Source: Eucalyptus grandis (Eukaryota > Streptophyta > Magnoliopsida > Myrtales > Myrtaceae). Taken from it: a stretch of DNA of 64,000 nt. The notes below the pieces were generated by a model. It saw only the letters and a list, made by a program, of their open reading frames with translations. It was not told the DNA's origin and searched no databases. This document shows positions 11,879 to 25,499 of this stretch, piece after piece. The stretch covers positions 15,798,910 through 15,862,909 of the forward strand of contig NC_052621.1 in assembly GCF_016545825.1 (NCBI RefSeq), given 5' to 3'. The position numbers were made by a program, and so were the translations under genes. Within the stretch, counting starts at the first letter, position 1. Each line of letters opens with the position of its first letter.

Positions 11879-13430
11879 ACATATGACACATTCTAAAAGA
11901 AATAAATTTGAATTTATTTCTTCTAAAGATATATCTCGTCTTCGTGTGATTTTCCAAGGTGATCATACCTTTTTGTCTTCCGACATCTTTTCCTTGATAT
12001 GGATTTCTATTCCTTGTGTTATCTCGACACGTCTCTTCTAATTTCACAAACAACTATTTCCTTTTTTCCCAAACCGTCATCTTCTACTAGTGTCTTCTTA
12101 GGGATTACATTATTGCATTTCGTCTTCTTCCCCAATTTCCAGATCCTCCTCCATCATTCTTTTCATCTTCACTTCATCATCCTCCATGGCACCAAAGAAA
12201 ACCTACAAATATGACTCAGCAACCTATATAAAAATTTTGTCGCTCTCTAAACATGGGAACATACCAAAGATTGCCGTTTTAGTCTACTGGATACTATGGA
12301 GGGCATGACGGGTTGTTTTCTTTTGGGTCCCAATTTAATGGATCACAACAAGATCCCTCTTTCACTCCAAGGTTGGTTTCCTACTAGGCATGGTGAGACT
12401 GTGGCCTTCCATATTGCTCCTTTCGAGACATCTAGTCTTCAGATTCTCCTCGATTTCATGGGTTTCCTTGATTTGAAGCTAATTTTCATAAATGGTATCT
12501 TTGACTAAGGGATAATGATATGATTTGACTTACTTGGATAGGTGCGGGTATTGAGAAAGCACTTGCAACTAGTATGTCTTCTCATGATATATCCCGATGA
12601 TTGGTAGGATCTACAGTAAATTTTTGGTCCTCTTCAACCAATTATTTCTTTTTTTCCTTGGGGATCCATGGCTATTACCCTTCTGGATATGCACACCATA
12701 ATAGGCTTCCCATTGATTGGCCATTCTTTTGAGAGATTGGTCACATTTGAGACCTTTTTATCCTAGACGAAGTTATAGTAAATTCCTTGAATGGTAGGGT
12801 TAGGCGACCGAACCTATTGATGATAAGGAACGTATCACTTTCCTACTATAATGGTTGTCAAGATTCATATTCTCTGGCTAGCTAGGAATCTCGTGCATGG
12901 TAAACACATTGCTCTTGCTCTAGTTGTTCTTGCTTCCTTATATAGAGGGTTCACCCATGCTTCATTGGTAATGAAGTCTAAAGAGAGTGGGACTATCTCT
13001 GGTCCCTTTTGGGTTTTACAAGTATGGTTGGCTTTATAACTTTTGAGGTTTTTTTTTTTTTAATGACCTTGGCTCTTGCAACCTTCCTTATTACCCCATG
13101 CTAGGTGTTGTATCAAGAAGACTTCATCTAGGTCATTGACTCTTGAACCGCCTACCTAAGAAGGTATTTTCAGACATTTCTCATTTCCTCTATTTGGAAG
13201 TCGATCATAGGGATATTGACTTCTTCCCTTATGAGAGTGAAGAGCATTATTAACTTTTTGATCCTAATCGACTAAATTCCTTTCAAGACTTTGGGTTTGG
13301 GTACTATCTTTAGTGGATCTTCCGTTATGGTTGTCTTTGAAGGGCAGGTTCTATTTGGGCTTTGAGATATATTCCTCTCACTACTATGAAAGGAAATTTG
13401 GATTCTTTCAAGCCATTCCTATGCCTATCT

Positions 13431-16400
13431 TGTAACACCCTCGATTCCGACCCCGTAAGGATCATCCATAAGGTCTTGATGGATCGACCATGGGCCATTG
13501 GCCATGAATTGATTAGTTTGATCAGTAAGGAATTAAGAAACGGTCATGGTCCGACCGATCGACCAATCACGAACTGGTAGAGGTGTTGGCCGTGAATTAT
13601 AGATCAACCATACCAATGGGATAAGATCACTAACTCATAAGATAACTTTTTGATCATTAGGATTGGTCACGGATGATTTTGGATTGGCGGATGACCATGG
13701 GTTGATCCGACCGATCATAGTGCCTGACCACGGGATTTCGCCTGGTTATGCACTGATACACGGACGATCTGACTTGACCAAATGTGATAATCTTTAGATA
13801 AAAAAATGTATATTTCCTACTTAATTCTTAGTGATAAGAAAGGAATCTAAAATTGGTGATATCTTATTGTGGATCAGTAATGCACCGACCATGAACCATA
13901 CGGATGGATCGGGTCCTAATCGGAATGAGCTTAGGATAAACCCTACTATTCTGTCACTAATTTTAAGGTCCATGAATGCATTGACTTAGTGCTAGATCAT
14001 GGGTAGCTTTAGGATTGGCCTTGAATTGATCCAAGGGAAATTGACCATTTAGGTAGGCCGGCCAATTGACCGTGCAAAGGAACGGTTCGGGCGAGCATGG
14101 AGTGTGATGGCCGAACCTCGAGTGTACGTGAGTTGTATCTAATGATCCCTTCTTTGGCCCCGGAACCAACTTAGATGATGGAATTCTTTAGACCACATTC
14201 TTGAGGAAGAAAATGACAAAATAGAGAAAACTTTAGAACACCCTAAGTTCTTCAAGAGGTAGGGTGACTCATCATTCTACTTAGATTTTTCTAGATTTGG
14301 CCATAATTTTCAAAGATCTACCTTGGGGATCAAGCAAGGAATCTAGGCCAAATGTCTCAATGAAAATAAGACATCTTGAGCAAATGATGGCTAGCCTATG
14401 GCCTAGATGCTAGCTCATCGTTTTAGAGTGCCACTCATGCATAATGACTTGTCCCTTAATAATGAGCAAAGTGCTCTTGTGGCCCAATGAAATGGAGACA
14501 AATAAGGCTTCAATTAATGACACTAGGTCATTAGATCTCCACCTCATAAGCCTAGGTGTCTATATGAAGATTTGATAATGATGGCTTGAGATTTTCCTTG
14601 GAGAAGAAGTTGATGATTTGTAAGCTTAGGTGTCATCTAGAATCTTAGGTTATGATGAGCCTAAAGGATAGCCTTGGTGAATAAGGCAAAGGCCAACCAA
14701 TCAAGAGAGGACATTAGGCATCAAATGGCTTCATGTGTCCCTTAGGACCATAGGCACATCATGAGCCTAAATTGAGCCTTGAAGAGCAAGCCAATAGGTG
14801 GTTCGATAAAAAGATGGCAAGTGTTCTCTTAGGACCCTAGGCATGCCACCTTGCAAAATAGGATGGCCACCTTGATGCCATACCCATGCCACTCTAAGAA
14901 ATGTGATTGGACCGCTTGGATGAGTAATGATTAGCTTGGTGTTTATAAATAGGGGATGCTCACATTTATTTCCACCACTTTACACCCCTTGCCATTCACA
15001 CCTACCGTCCTCCCCTTTCTCCTTCTTCTCGACCTCGCATCCTCAACCCACCAAGCTATCTAGGTTGGTTTTCAAGTTTGCCGAGGTAAGTAAGATCCCT
15101 ATGTCTCCTCTAGGGCAGTAGTCTCTATTGTCGAGTCTAGTTAAGTGCTCATTTGTCAAGCTATGGGTAGGATGTTGGATCTTTTGTATGGTTTTGCTCA
15201 TCTTTGTGCTTGAACGTGTGCTTGAGTTGTTCACGCCCAGAATGAGGCCAAGGTTCATCCGAGTTGAGTTCATCACAAGGCAAGGTCGCCCCAAGCCATA
15301 AGGCCTTGGTTTTGGCATAAATAGGATGCAGGGTTCAAGTCTCGCTTGGTGTGGGGGTCGCCTAAGGCCGCAAGGTTCCAAGTCAACATTGAGGTGTGTC
15401 GATCTTATGTCTTGATAAGTACAAGAATCGTCCAAATCCACGAGGTCTTGGTAAGCACCAAGGCATGTTGATTTCTATAGTCCAAGTGGACGTGTGGACT
15501 TTGTGCTTGGTGTTGGATCAAACCGCGAGCTGAGGGTCATTCTCAATACATGTGCATTCACATCAGGTTGGAATCGAGGTTCGTCAAGTTTGGGATCGTC
15601 ACTAAAGCGAGGTTTACCCAAGCCTCGAGGTCTTGGTTCAGCATTGAGGCGTGATGTTTCCGAGCCTTGTCCGGTGCGGGGATCGATGCTAAGTGATCGG
15701 TTCAAGTTACATACCAAGGATCGTTCCTGGCATGTTTGTTAGAGTAGTGCAAGAACTCATGACACACACGACCGAATGAGCATGCCTTTGAACCATGCAT
15801 GTGTCGGCTAAGAGAAAGGACAAGAACTAGCTTGTATGATGCATTTATGCATGCATTTAAAGAGGAAAAAGCGTCCGTTACTACAGAGCGTTGGCGGCGA
15901 TGCCTCGTTCATTGAACGGGATGCCTTAGTTGATCTGGGATGCTTTGGTTGAGCTAGGATGCCTGGGTTTTGAACTTGGAAGCCTCGGGAAGCTAGCCTC
16001 GAGAAGCGTCGGTCAAGCCGAGATGCCCTAGTCCAACCAAGAAGCCCAACAAGAAGCTAGAAGTCTCGGTTGAGCCGGGAGGGCCTAATCGAGCTAGGAT
16101 GATGCTAAATGAATTTGCATGAATGCTAGTATATGCATAAGTATGATATATATATTTATCGATAAGCCAAATGTAAGTATACAATGAAGTATGTTGCGAT
16201 GGACATTTGCATGTAGTCAAGGGTAGCAACAAGTTTGCTATCAATTTGCCATTGACACTGTTTACAAGTGTTATACTTGCTAGGCTTTAATGATGAGATG
16301 TTTTTCTAATAGAGAACTATGAATTTTACTTAGTTTCCTTGAAACTCATCCTAATCTTATAGTCTTATAGGTATGGAAGTCTCACGTCAGTTTTGAGAGC

Positions 16401-16704
16401 TACAGTCACGCTAAATGAGATAGGATTTCCTTTGGCCTATGTGGAAAACTTGTACTGTGATGTAAAAAGAAAAGAGGGCCTATAAAGAAAGGGTTTGTAA
16501 AAGTACCGTAATAATATAAATCAATGTGTTCTACTTGATGTAGGTCCCGTCTTCCAGCTATTGTTTGTTTGGGGAGTTGTTTATTCATTTTCTGCATGTG
16601 AATGATAATAAGATAAAAAGAATCGGGACAGCAACAAGCCTGGGATGTCCTTAAAAATAACCCTTATCCCTCGTGACCCTAGAGATGGGGTTGGGGTCGT
16701 GACA
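13431..16704 (+). mobile_element. Solo LTR (3.27 kb) of a Gypsy element, inserted in PMD relic 1
   Basis: The block starts TGTAACACCC and ends GGGGTCGTGACA, typical TG...CA LTR termini. It is flanked by TATCT (13426-13430) and TATCC (16705-16709), a 5-bp target duplication with one change. An LTR-type TATA box is at 14944 and A-rich polyadenylation-like sequence lies near 16608-16620. No internal retroelement domain is present, so it is a solo LTR left by recombination. Several internal segments repeat a CCTCGAGGTCTTGG-like word. Confidence 0.7.
14944..14951 (+). promoter_or_regulatory. LTR TATA box
   Basis: TATAAATA followed by GGGG, about 1.5 kb into the solo LTR and next to a pyrimidine-rich leader, is the best candidate for the U3/R promoter of this LTR. 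Confidence 0.55.
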
Positions 16705-18839
16705 TATCCCTCATTTGATGGATTTTTCTCGGGTAAACAAGAGGAAGTATGACCTCGAGGACCGCAGTCCCTTAGCCTACTATTTTGAAATATCCAAGGT
16801 CATGTATGCTTGATGTTCCCAAATTTGAATAGAAATTTCCAATCGTGTCCTAGCTATAATTCTAAGTGGATGACATGGTGGGTTGGTTTTACTCATGAAG
16901 GTCCTTATAAAGAAGGCATCATGACAGTAGTCGATCAAGTTAAACATAAGGGAAAATCGAAGTAGGGTAATGAAATCATTAATCCTACTCCCCGTTTATC
17001 TTGACTGCACTTGATTACAACATTTTGCCTAATAGTCCTCTACTCGAACCAAGTAACCCTCTACCCGAGCTTCTACCCAGCCTTAGTGAACTTGAAAGAT
17101 CTGACAATGAGGTCATCAGCTTTCCTGATGACTCAGATTAATGTACTCTATTCCTATTTACTCATCATAGTCTTTGGCCCTTCATGTTCCTCCTTTTGTG
17201 TACATCCTTTACTTATAAAGGGCTGTATTTTTCATACTCAGATAGAGGGACACTGGTGCAATTAATACCATAGTTGAAGAAAAGGTAAAAAACTTCCCCT
17301 GTCTCTCCAAAAAAGCAACTTAAAACACTTCCTGATGTTCCTGCCTTAACTATTTATGCTTCGCTGAAGAAATCTTTAGCAATTGATGCTTCAATAGTAG
17401 TAATCACTTTAAAGGAATCTACTGTAGACAATGTTCTAATCATTTCCACCTCTTGGACAGAGCTTCTTGGCACCATTGACGATGCTGTTTCTTTCAATCC
17501 CATCATCTACTCTCCATCTCTGTCGGAACATGATAATCCTAATCCTTTTGCACTAGTCGTTTATTGTAAGTTCTATTCGAATATGATTTAGCAATAGTTG
17601 TACCATGTGTTTTATAGTAACCTTCTGTTATGGATGATAGCTGAACTCATCACTGTGACTAGTGACATTGCACATGCTGAGGCTCTTACCACTTGTCTCC
17701 ACTGCACAAGCTTCGTATTCAAGTCCTAGTATCTGTTTTATCTTGTTATTATTAATCATCTCACTTTGTTAAGATCTCATCCCCCTTTTATCTTCCTTTT
17801 TATTTATTTATTATTATTGCACTCTTACCAACACCTGATTCGACAATCAATCTACTATTACTAGCTTGTCCTACACCTATTGTCCCTACTATTGAGGCCT
17901 TGCCATCAGCTTCTCAAACTGAATCTCAGGTGAACATACCTTCCTAGATTGAACTTCAATCTTCTCCAACATCAACATTGCAAGCACTAAACAAGGCCAA
18001 GCTTATTTTGGGAGTCAACCCCGACGATTTAACTCCTGGTCTGTGTCCCTAGTTCCATAAACAGAGACAAGATGAACATCGAGCTATCAAAGTTCTTAGA
18101 TCTATTGACACGAGGGATTTGCAGAATCCTACTCAACCAGGATACTTCTTATCAACTTGAGGTTCTATCAAGTCAACTTGGTGATGAAAGTAATGAAATC
18201 AGTGCTATCCTCCTTGAGAGCTTAAAGAGAAATTTCAGAAGTTCTTCGAGGACTATCATGATATATTTAACAAGTACTATTACCATCTGACCCAAGTAGA
18301 GAAACTGACTCTTTCTAGGACAGTAATGCAAGATTTGGCGTTACCTTCACGGAACTTAGTCAAATTGTGTTGGAATGTAGTAGATCCTTAAAAACCATCA
18401 TGGATGAAATAACTAAGTTCAATGAAGAAAAAGCTCACCTTATGAAAGCACTAGAAGATGTCTGTCAAAAAAGAGAGCTCAAGCCTAGACAACAAATGGA
18501 AATAGAGGTCAAGTTGAACTATCAAGTGTTGACACTCCAGGATCTAAAAAAGAAAGAACATCTCTAAATGGTGGATTGAGAAATGCAGCATAGAATTCAT
18601 AAGAACAAGCATCTCTCGCAAATGAGCACTCTTGATCTAAGGATAATCTGTCTTCAAAACGATGTAAAATCTTTCTTGTACCCCAAAAAAGGAACTAGTA
18701 AATAAAATAAATTCTTTTTTAATTCTCCACTTTTGCATGAAATTTGCGCCACCCATATCAGGTGGGTTCCTAATTTGATGCTCCCATGTTCGCACGAATC
18801 TCCTCAAAATAGGGGAAATAGTTATTAGCCAGGCCTATT

Positions 18840-21099
18840 TATACTTAACCGCCGCACATAGATGCTTACAACATTGCTATCCATTATGACTGATTCTGAT
18901 GCCTCCGTGATCAGTGTCCAAGCTGCGCTTTGTGTACATTGCTTCGAGACTCTCCAATCATGTTAGGCTCAAGGGCGACTCCCCCTCTTATAAATGTATT
19001 ACAACCCGAACACCCAATGTGTTACTCTAGGTCCATTCTTCAAGTTGACGCCTCCACCATATACTCTCACCGAGCATTTCCCACGTTACTACAAAGAAAT
19101 CTTCCCCATCAAGCAATCACATGTTTGCATGCGTGTTTGGTCATCACCCAACTTTCGTTTCAATTGATATCATTTTTTTGACAAACGTCTCTTCTCGTGG
19201 TATAAGAGACTGAAGCAAGAGATGTCGGACGTATGGAAAGCAGCTAAAATTGAGGAGGCACTTTCCTTCAACTGCGTGGCGATTGATACCCATGGAGTAT
19301 GGGCTTATAGGAAGCTTGTTGCTTTTAGTCACCGTGGACCAATTGCTTCTTCTTGCCAACTGGTCCAATAACAGTCACTTTACTTGATATCTGGTCCTTA
19401 ACTAGATTGTCTCCCTCATAGACTTCTATGGCCAATGGCCACATACTTGTCTAGATTTTTATGGCACTTCATTTATTGACTTACTATTTGATGACTTTAT
19501 GGACAAAGTTACCAGGTCGATTGGACCTATTTCCTCCTAAGAGCATGTAACATTCCTATTATATTGGCTTTGCTGTTATATATTTTGTTTGCCCATTGCT
19601 TCTGTGTCTCAAGAATTTATTGATATAGCATATGCACTTTCTAATGACATCAATGTTGGTCTTGACTGTACGATGCTTGGTGCATGGTGAAAAGGCCTCA
19701 CCGACGCATAATCTTCTCTATTCAGTACTCATCCTGCGCCATTCTTTGGTCCTTTATGGATTATGTATGGATGGCTGTGTGCACACTTTTCCCAATTATT
19801 TCCTGAAGGCAAAATCACTCCAATTCACTAGACTGAGGCGCATGAGACTCTGGCTAAGAATGTGGTCTTTAGCAATTCTGTAGTATACTTATCCCAACTC
19901 CTAAAGGATTCTCAGTCTTCAAGTGTTTCCTCGGCTCTCTTCTTTCTTTAGAAAGCTTTACTTTCTATAGGTTCAGTGTTGACTTCACATGCAGTACTAC
20001 CTCAGCCCAACATGATATGTTTACATTTAGGATGAACGTTCTCATCCCTAATGACTTCATGCTAGATTTCCATTTCGGGGAGTAGTATACATCGAGCTTT
20101 GAAACTTACAATCCCCCTATTGTGCTTGTCAATTTGGGCTGAGTCAAGGTATGCGTATGCCTATCGTGTATTCCATGAATTTTCTTCTTGTCTTGGCTGA
20201 AGAGAAGATTGCCGCTATGTGTTACAATGAGATTACCCAGCATATCATAAAGAAGTTCAAATTCTTTAATCACTTTGGGGTTCCACGTAGCTCCGATATC
20301 TTCAATCAATGGTGGGAGGACTCATTTTTCCAAAAAAACCAAGTTTAGTGATATAAAAAATTACTTAGTGTCCAATAGTAATATTATATCCTTTCAAGAG
20401 GCTCGGAGTACCAAATCCTTACCATCAACACCTGTGAGGAGTTCATTTTCGCCTAATGAGTACATTGATGATTTAATGCGTCAATCACAATTTGTTCAAA
20501 ATACTCATTCTATTGGCATACTGTCTGTCAATGGTGTTTATGCCTTTAGGATGAACAATCCCCCAGCAGAGAAAACTCTTCCATCGATCGACTATGATGA
20601 AATCCAGAATAAATGGGTCAATCTTCATAATTTATTGCAAGAAGGGTACGACACTATATGTGAGGTTCTTGAGACCGAGAACGAGATTAAGTCCTTGTTT
20701 GCATATTTGACTAACTTGCCTTATCCCTTACCATGTCATGCCTTGGAGTTCGCCATTAATGATTTTTTTACTTTCTTCAACTTTGTCCTAGAGGCTTATA
20801 AAGCAAATATAAGGTCTACTAGTGCTGTCGAGGAGCAAGAAGAGGCGTTATTTCTCAAAGAGGAGGAGCTAGCATACTCATACAAACTTCTTGATGCATA
20901 TCGCTGCAATACTAACATCCCATTACATGCTCTGCTCAATCTATGTCAAGTGATCTCTGAGATTAAACCCACTTGCAAGTCAATGACGCAGGAACTTTCT
21001 AATGATCATGCCCAAAAAGACAAACTCTTCGAAGCCAATTGTGATAAGGAATTAAAGTCCAATGACTTCATTTTGGAGCTTCGGCAATACTTCATGTGA
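18840..21099 (+). pseudogene. PMD-like gene relic 2 with C-terminal coiled-coil region
   Basis: Broken + strand segments resemble the second half of a PMD protein: EMSDVWKAAKIEEALSFN (about 19220), then AYALSNDINVGLDCTMLGA with GPLWIMYGWLCAHFSQLFPE (about 19628-19810), then HFGVPRSSDIFNQWW (about 20270-20320). A frameshift near 20330 leads into a 274-codon open frame ending at 21099; its last 120 residues are rich in E, K and L and could form a coiled coil. The order parallels relic 1, so the two may be tandem copies or ORFs of the same antisense transcription unit. The function of such proteins is unknown; the domain call is by eye. Confidence 0.45.
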
Positions 21100-21672
21100 T
21101 GTTCTAGGCTGCACATTATTCCATTACCTTTGATGTATGATCTTTCCTTTGATATGTTACTTGTTGATGTCATTGCTAGCCCACGTCTATCTGTTGCATG
21201 CTTCTTATCTATGGCTATAATATCTCTCCATTTGTGATCTTCAGCAAATAACTTTCCCCATATCCGAGGCATATTTTATGATGATTGGAAATTCAATCTC
21301 AATAGGTTGTACTGACACTTTAATCCACGCCTTGTCGCAGTACTCTTCATCATAATAAAGATCTTGAGACACGTGTAACGTAGTAGATGGGTATTACCAT
21401 TGACCGGCAGCTTCTCAACATCATTTTGTTCCCATAATAACCCTGCAATAATAAGTGCGCATTACTTGCGGTGTTTTCGTCTCTCCTCTGACCATGATAT
21501 GCCTGCCAAATCTTGTACGTTCACTCCGGCGAATTATCAAGTTCGACTTTTGAACTCTTTCCTCTATTATATAAACCCTGCCGAGTGCTTGCAAAACTCC
21601 TCATTAGCTCAAAGTTTTGATCATTTAGGGTTTTAGCTGAAACTTCCCAAAGCTTTCCTAATTTCAGCAACC

Positions 21673-22376
21673 ATGGCAAGCTCGTCTTCCTCCTCTTCCA
21701 GCATTGTGTTCTTCGGGGGTGGTTTCTTGAATCTCTGGAGAAAGTTGATTGCGAAGCTCGTTCTGACCTTCGTGTTCTTGCTTGAACATCCGGAGAATCT
21801 CGCAGATGTTGTCAACCTCGTTTATAACGGCAAGCCTACTCACCTGCCTCCCACACATTGCTTTAGTGTAGACTACTGCGAGTTCCGCCTCTTTTTCTAC
21901 AAGGCACTAAACTTGTTCATCAAGAACTAGAAGACCACCATTTCTTACCACAAGCTGGAAGAAGAACACAAGGAGATGATGACTTCAGTTGACGACTTTA
22001 GAGGGTTCATGACTGGTGGTGCAAGATTAGGGATGACACCCATAAGATGGTGGAGGGAACGTTGGCCTCCAGAGATGATGTAGCCAGGAAGCTGGCGGAA
22101 GTTCAAGTATGGAGTCCTAACACCAGTGCACCCTATGAGCTCTCCAATTTATCGACCATTCCCGAAGAGGAGGTCACCATCTGTTAATAGATAATGACAA
22201 GTCATGAAAACAGAATCAAGGCCTGTCGAGAAGCTCTTATGGACTTAGAGGAGACTTGTTCCAAGACTCACTCGACTATAGAGGGCAAATATCTCGCCCA
22301 CCACCAAGCTACCGAGGAGAATAGGGACATAAAAAACACCCGACTGATTTTGTTTCGAGATTTAGGCGTCACATAG
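21673..22376 (+). pseudogene. Small unknown ORF A (Ser-rich start), antisense in the Gypsy element
   Basis: An 85-aa frame (21673-21930) begins with a run of serines and continues FLNLWRKLIAKLVLTFVFLL. A TATA-like ATTATATAAACCC lies about 105 bp upstream near 21567. After the stop, other frames continue with acidic, K/E-rich segments (to about 22376) suggesting a longer coiled-coil protein broken by mutations. The N-terminal part resembles the frame at 22766-23023 (LTLWRDLLAKLMLIF). No known family was recognised. Confidence 0.4.
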
Positions 22377-22765
22377 GTTTAGATAAATAAGCCTTCGTTT
22401 GTACTATTCTCTTGTAAATATGGCGGCAAATGAATGACAGTTTGGTCTTTAATATTTTAGGCTACTTAAAAGACAAATTTACAGGCTCGTTCAAATAGGC
22501 AAACATTAATTAATGTTTGTGCTTTTTAAATAATGTCCTAATACCAACTTGTATCAATGTCCAATATTCGCGACGCTTCAAATTCTTTAGATTCATCAAT
22601 AGGCATCGCATTTTCCCAAGAAGTCCATTTTGATGATTAGTTTCAAAATTGCATCTTTTTGAATCCCTGCTATTCATCTTCATATAAAGGACTGCGCACG
22701 GGATGAACCTTTTTATCAATACACTTAAACCTTCAAATCATTCTGCTTTCATTCCATTTTTCAAA

Positions 22766-23513
22766 GCTATGGCAGGTCGTTCCTCCTCCTCTCCTTCTTC
22801 TTCCCCAAGTGACAATTCCCTCACTCTGTGGAGGGATCTACTTGCTAAACTGATGCTGATTTTTACCGTAATCTCTACACAACCAAAGACTATCCAGGCC
22901 ATTCAAAGACTGACCTCACAATGCCGGCCCAGCTATGTCTCCAATGACCATCCTTTTCTATGTAGATACGAGGAATTCATGATCACCTTTAGTCATGACC
23001 CCGCATCTTACCAGGCTGACTAGTCCACCATCAACTTGCATGGGCGCGAAGCATGCACACTAGTGCAAGTAAGAAGAAATAGGGTGTGCAGAAATAATAA
23101 ATGATGAACTGGTGAACACCCGAAATTTGCTCGACATCATGCACACCCAATTTTTGCGTCTTTACGACTTCGTGATAGCTAGGGTGAAGGACTTGGATGA
23201 GGAGTTGGAAAAGGATCTGAATCCGTTGGAGAGGACATAAGCCACACATGACAAGACAGTGCAAACGAATACCTTAAAGCTTGTTAACCCCCACCCCCAA
23301 TTAAGGACATTAGTGCCCTTATCAATTAGATCAACAATCTTATTGAGTCCCAAGTTGCCATCCTAGAAGGCTTGGAAAGGGAGTGCCGAAACATATCCGA
23401 GGTTATGTGTGATTTGGAGAAGGCCAGTGACTCACCAATCCAAAGGAACAAACTCCTTGAGTCTCGCCTTACCTATTTCGTCATCGATGTCAAAAGGTAT
23501 CTAGGATTTGAAT
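22766..23513 (+). pseudogene. Small unknown ORF B, paralogue of ORF A
   Basis: This frame starts MAGRSSSSPSSSPSDNSLTL and aligns with the 21673 frame through a serine-rich start, LW-L-AKL-L-F, a central YxSxxHxFxxxYxEF-like part and similar length (86 aa). A TATA-like ATATAAAG lies about 80 bp upstream (near 22682). K/E/D-rich segments after the stop (for example FVIARVKDLDEELEKDL, about 23170) suggest the same coiled-coil continuation. It appears to be a duplicated antisense gene, now broken. The function is unknown. Confidence 0.4.
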
Positions 23514-23639
23514 GATTTGGTTATGGTTATACATATGTAGTGTTCTTTAATAATAGCACCCGTTTTCCTTGTGGCGTCATTCGTTTCCTTGCATTTCCCA
23601 CATAGTTGGCTAATATATTATCAAGAATTTTCCATTAAT

Positions 23640-24700
23640 CGTACGTGGCAACTCTTTGCCTTTCACCTCTATTAATCGATAGGCATTTCTACTAAAGACG
23701 TCAATAATTAAATATGGTCCTTCTAAGATTGGTGACCATTTGTCAAATTTCTCATTGTCCATGTTTTGTTGGTAAAATAGTTTTTCATATTATGTCACCA
23801 ACCTGTTTCTCTTTTACATGCTTATTATAGGCTTTTGCAGTTTTGTTCTTTTGAAGGACCAATTTCTATAAAGTGGCAGCCCTGCTCTGGCATAATTCTT
23901 CAATATTGCTATACGTAAATTCATCAAATTATTCTTTGACTAGCTCTCCCAAAAGTCTTACCCTTAATGACTATACAGTAATCTCAAAAGGTAGTACAAC
24001 CTTCTAGCCATATGTCAACATATATAGGTTAACCCCAATCACGGATCTCTTAATTGTTCGATAGGCTCATAATACTGTTCATAATAAAGAATCGCACTCC
24101 CTTGGGTTTTCCTCCAAATGCTTCTTAATTCGGTTAATAATTATTTTATTGAAAGCTTTGGCCTAGCCATTGGCTTAAGCATAATAAGGCATTGAGTGGA
24201 TCATCTTAATCCCTCTTGACTTAGTAAAATCCAACACCTCACAATTAGTAAATACTGTCCCTTGATATGTAGTTATAGATTCTAGGATGCCAAACCTATG
24301 GATGATATGTTCTAGTAATATTTTTATACGATGCAGCCTCAACCTCTATTTTGTAAAATAATCCGTGGCTAGTAAGATAAAACTATGCTTTTTAGATGAG
24401 AGTTGATATATTTTCCCAATTATATCCATTGCCTATCCTCTAAATGTTTAAAGTTTAATTATGGGTTTTGTTACCGAGGCTAGCACCTATTGAACAGGGC
24501 CATGCTTTTGAAATGTTTCACATTCCTTGGCATAGTCAGTACAAACCTAAATGATGGTTGGCTAGAAATAACCATGTCGATGCAACAGCTATTTCATCTT
24601 GACCCTAGCCACATATTCCTTCATGTACTTCGGTCATTATAAGCATAAACTCGTGTTCCCCTAAACACTTCAGTGACTAACCGTCTATATTTTTTGGTAT
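23640..24700 (-). pseudogene. Gypsy integrase relic
   Basis: Reading the - strand gives EVHEGICG, then the core segments AMDIIGKIY, FILLATDYFTK, HRFGILESITT, GIKMIHSMPYYA and AYRTIKRS, in the right order for a Tat-type integrase from the zinc-binding end through the DDE core. Numerous stops and frameshifts interrupt it. It lies immediately downstream of the second RNase H in element orientation. Confidence 0.75.
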
Positions 24701-25044
24701 AAATCATCGCCAATCAACAAATATTTAATTGCTTTTCTTTTAAATTTTTTATCATTGGCAACACGATTCTTCAAATACTCAATAAATGGAGTTCTCCAAT
24801 CTTGGCTCACCGCATCTTTACCTAGTGCTTGTGTATCTTGAATCAAGATGATTCTAAATATCAATCGAAGGCAATGTCCTTACTCGGGTAATAATATGAT
24901 TTGCTAATTCTTTAGATATTTTGTAACCGGATGCCAAATGAGCTAACTCATTGGTTTCCTCATTTTGATTCCCCTTGACATAACTCAAAATAGTCAAAAT
25001 GGTCCAAGAGACATTTGGCTAACGTATGATAAGAAATGATATTT

Positions 25045-25422
25045 TCATTGAAGCACTAGTATTCTCTGAACAATTATTTTATAACTAATTGGGAGTCCTA
25101 TTACCTTGATGAATCGTGCCTTCATGTTAGCCAAAATATTTAAACAAACAATTAATGCCTCGTATTCAGCTTGATTATTTGAACAGCTAAAGTCAAGCTT
25201 AAATATCATTTTGGTTATATGCCCATGAGGAGAAACTATTAAAATTCCAACTTCTGCTAACCCAGCAAAATACAAGGTCCAAGGAACTACTTGGATATAC
25301 CCTTCAATATGATCTTCATTTTGGATGCCTAGACATTCTATAATAAAATATGCTACTATTTGTGCCTTTACTGCCCCAAGTGGGATGTATACCAGGCTAA
25401 TTTCTGAGAGTGTAAATGTCAA
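25045..25422 (-). pseudogene. Second (archaeal-type) RNase H domain of the Tat element
   Basis: A 125-codon frame contains PWTLYFAGLAEVGILIVSPH and then SCSNNQAEYEALIVCLNILA, the NNxAEYEAL signature of the additional RNase H of Tat-lineage elements. One catalytic position in the first strand looks altered (FAG where FDG is usual). The presence of this second RNase H is the main reason for assigning the element to Tat. Confidence 0.7.
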
Positions 25423-25499
25423 TTTGACAATTCGACCTTTTATTATTGGTTGAGTTAATATGTTTTTGATTCGTTTGTTTTACATATTACATGTACTGT

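Larger units (their letters stand above)
12186..18567 (+). pseudogene. Plant mobile domain (PMD) gene relic 1, antisense to the Gypsy element
   Basis: Starting at the ATG at 12186 (MAPKKTYKYD...) the + strand encodes successive broken segments with the feel of a PMD protein: AFHIAPFETSSLQILLDF, then PWGSMAITLLDMHTIIGFPL, then LARNLVHGKHIALALVVLAS with a following SLYRGF. A solo LTR at 13431-16704 interrupts it; the frame context continues from 16705. A heptad-like charged segment rich in K, E and L (18367-18567) would be the C-terminal coiled coil. Many stops and frameshifts make it a pseudogene. PMD proteins are known in plants both as host genes (MAIL1/MAIN type) and within transposons. Its position between integrase and the putative 3' LTR, on the opposite strand, fits an antisense ORF of a Tat element. 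Confidence 0.55.
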
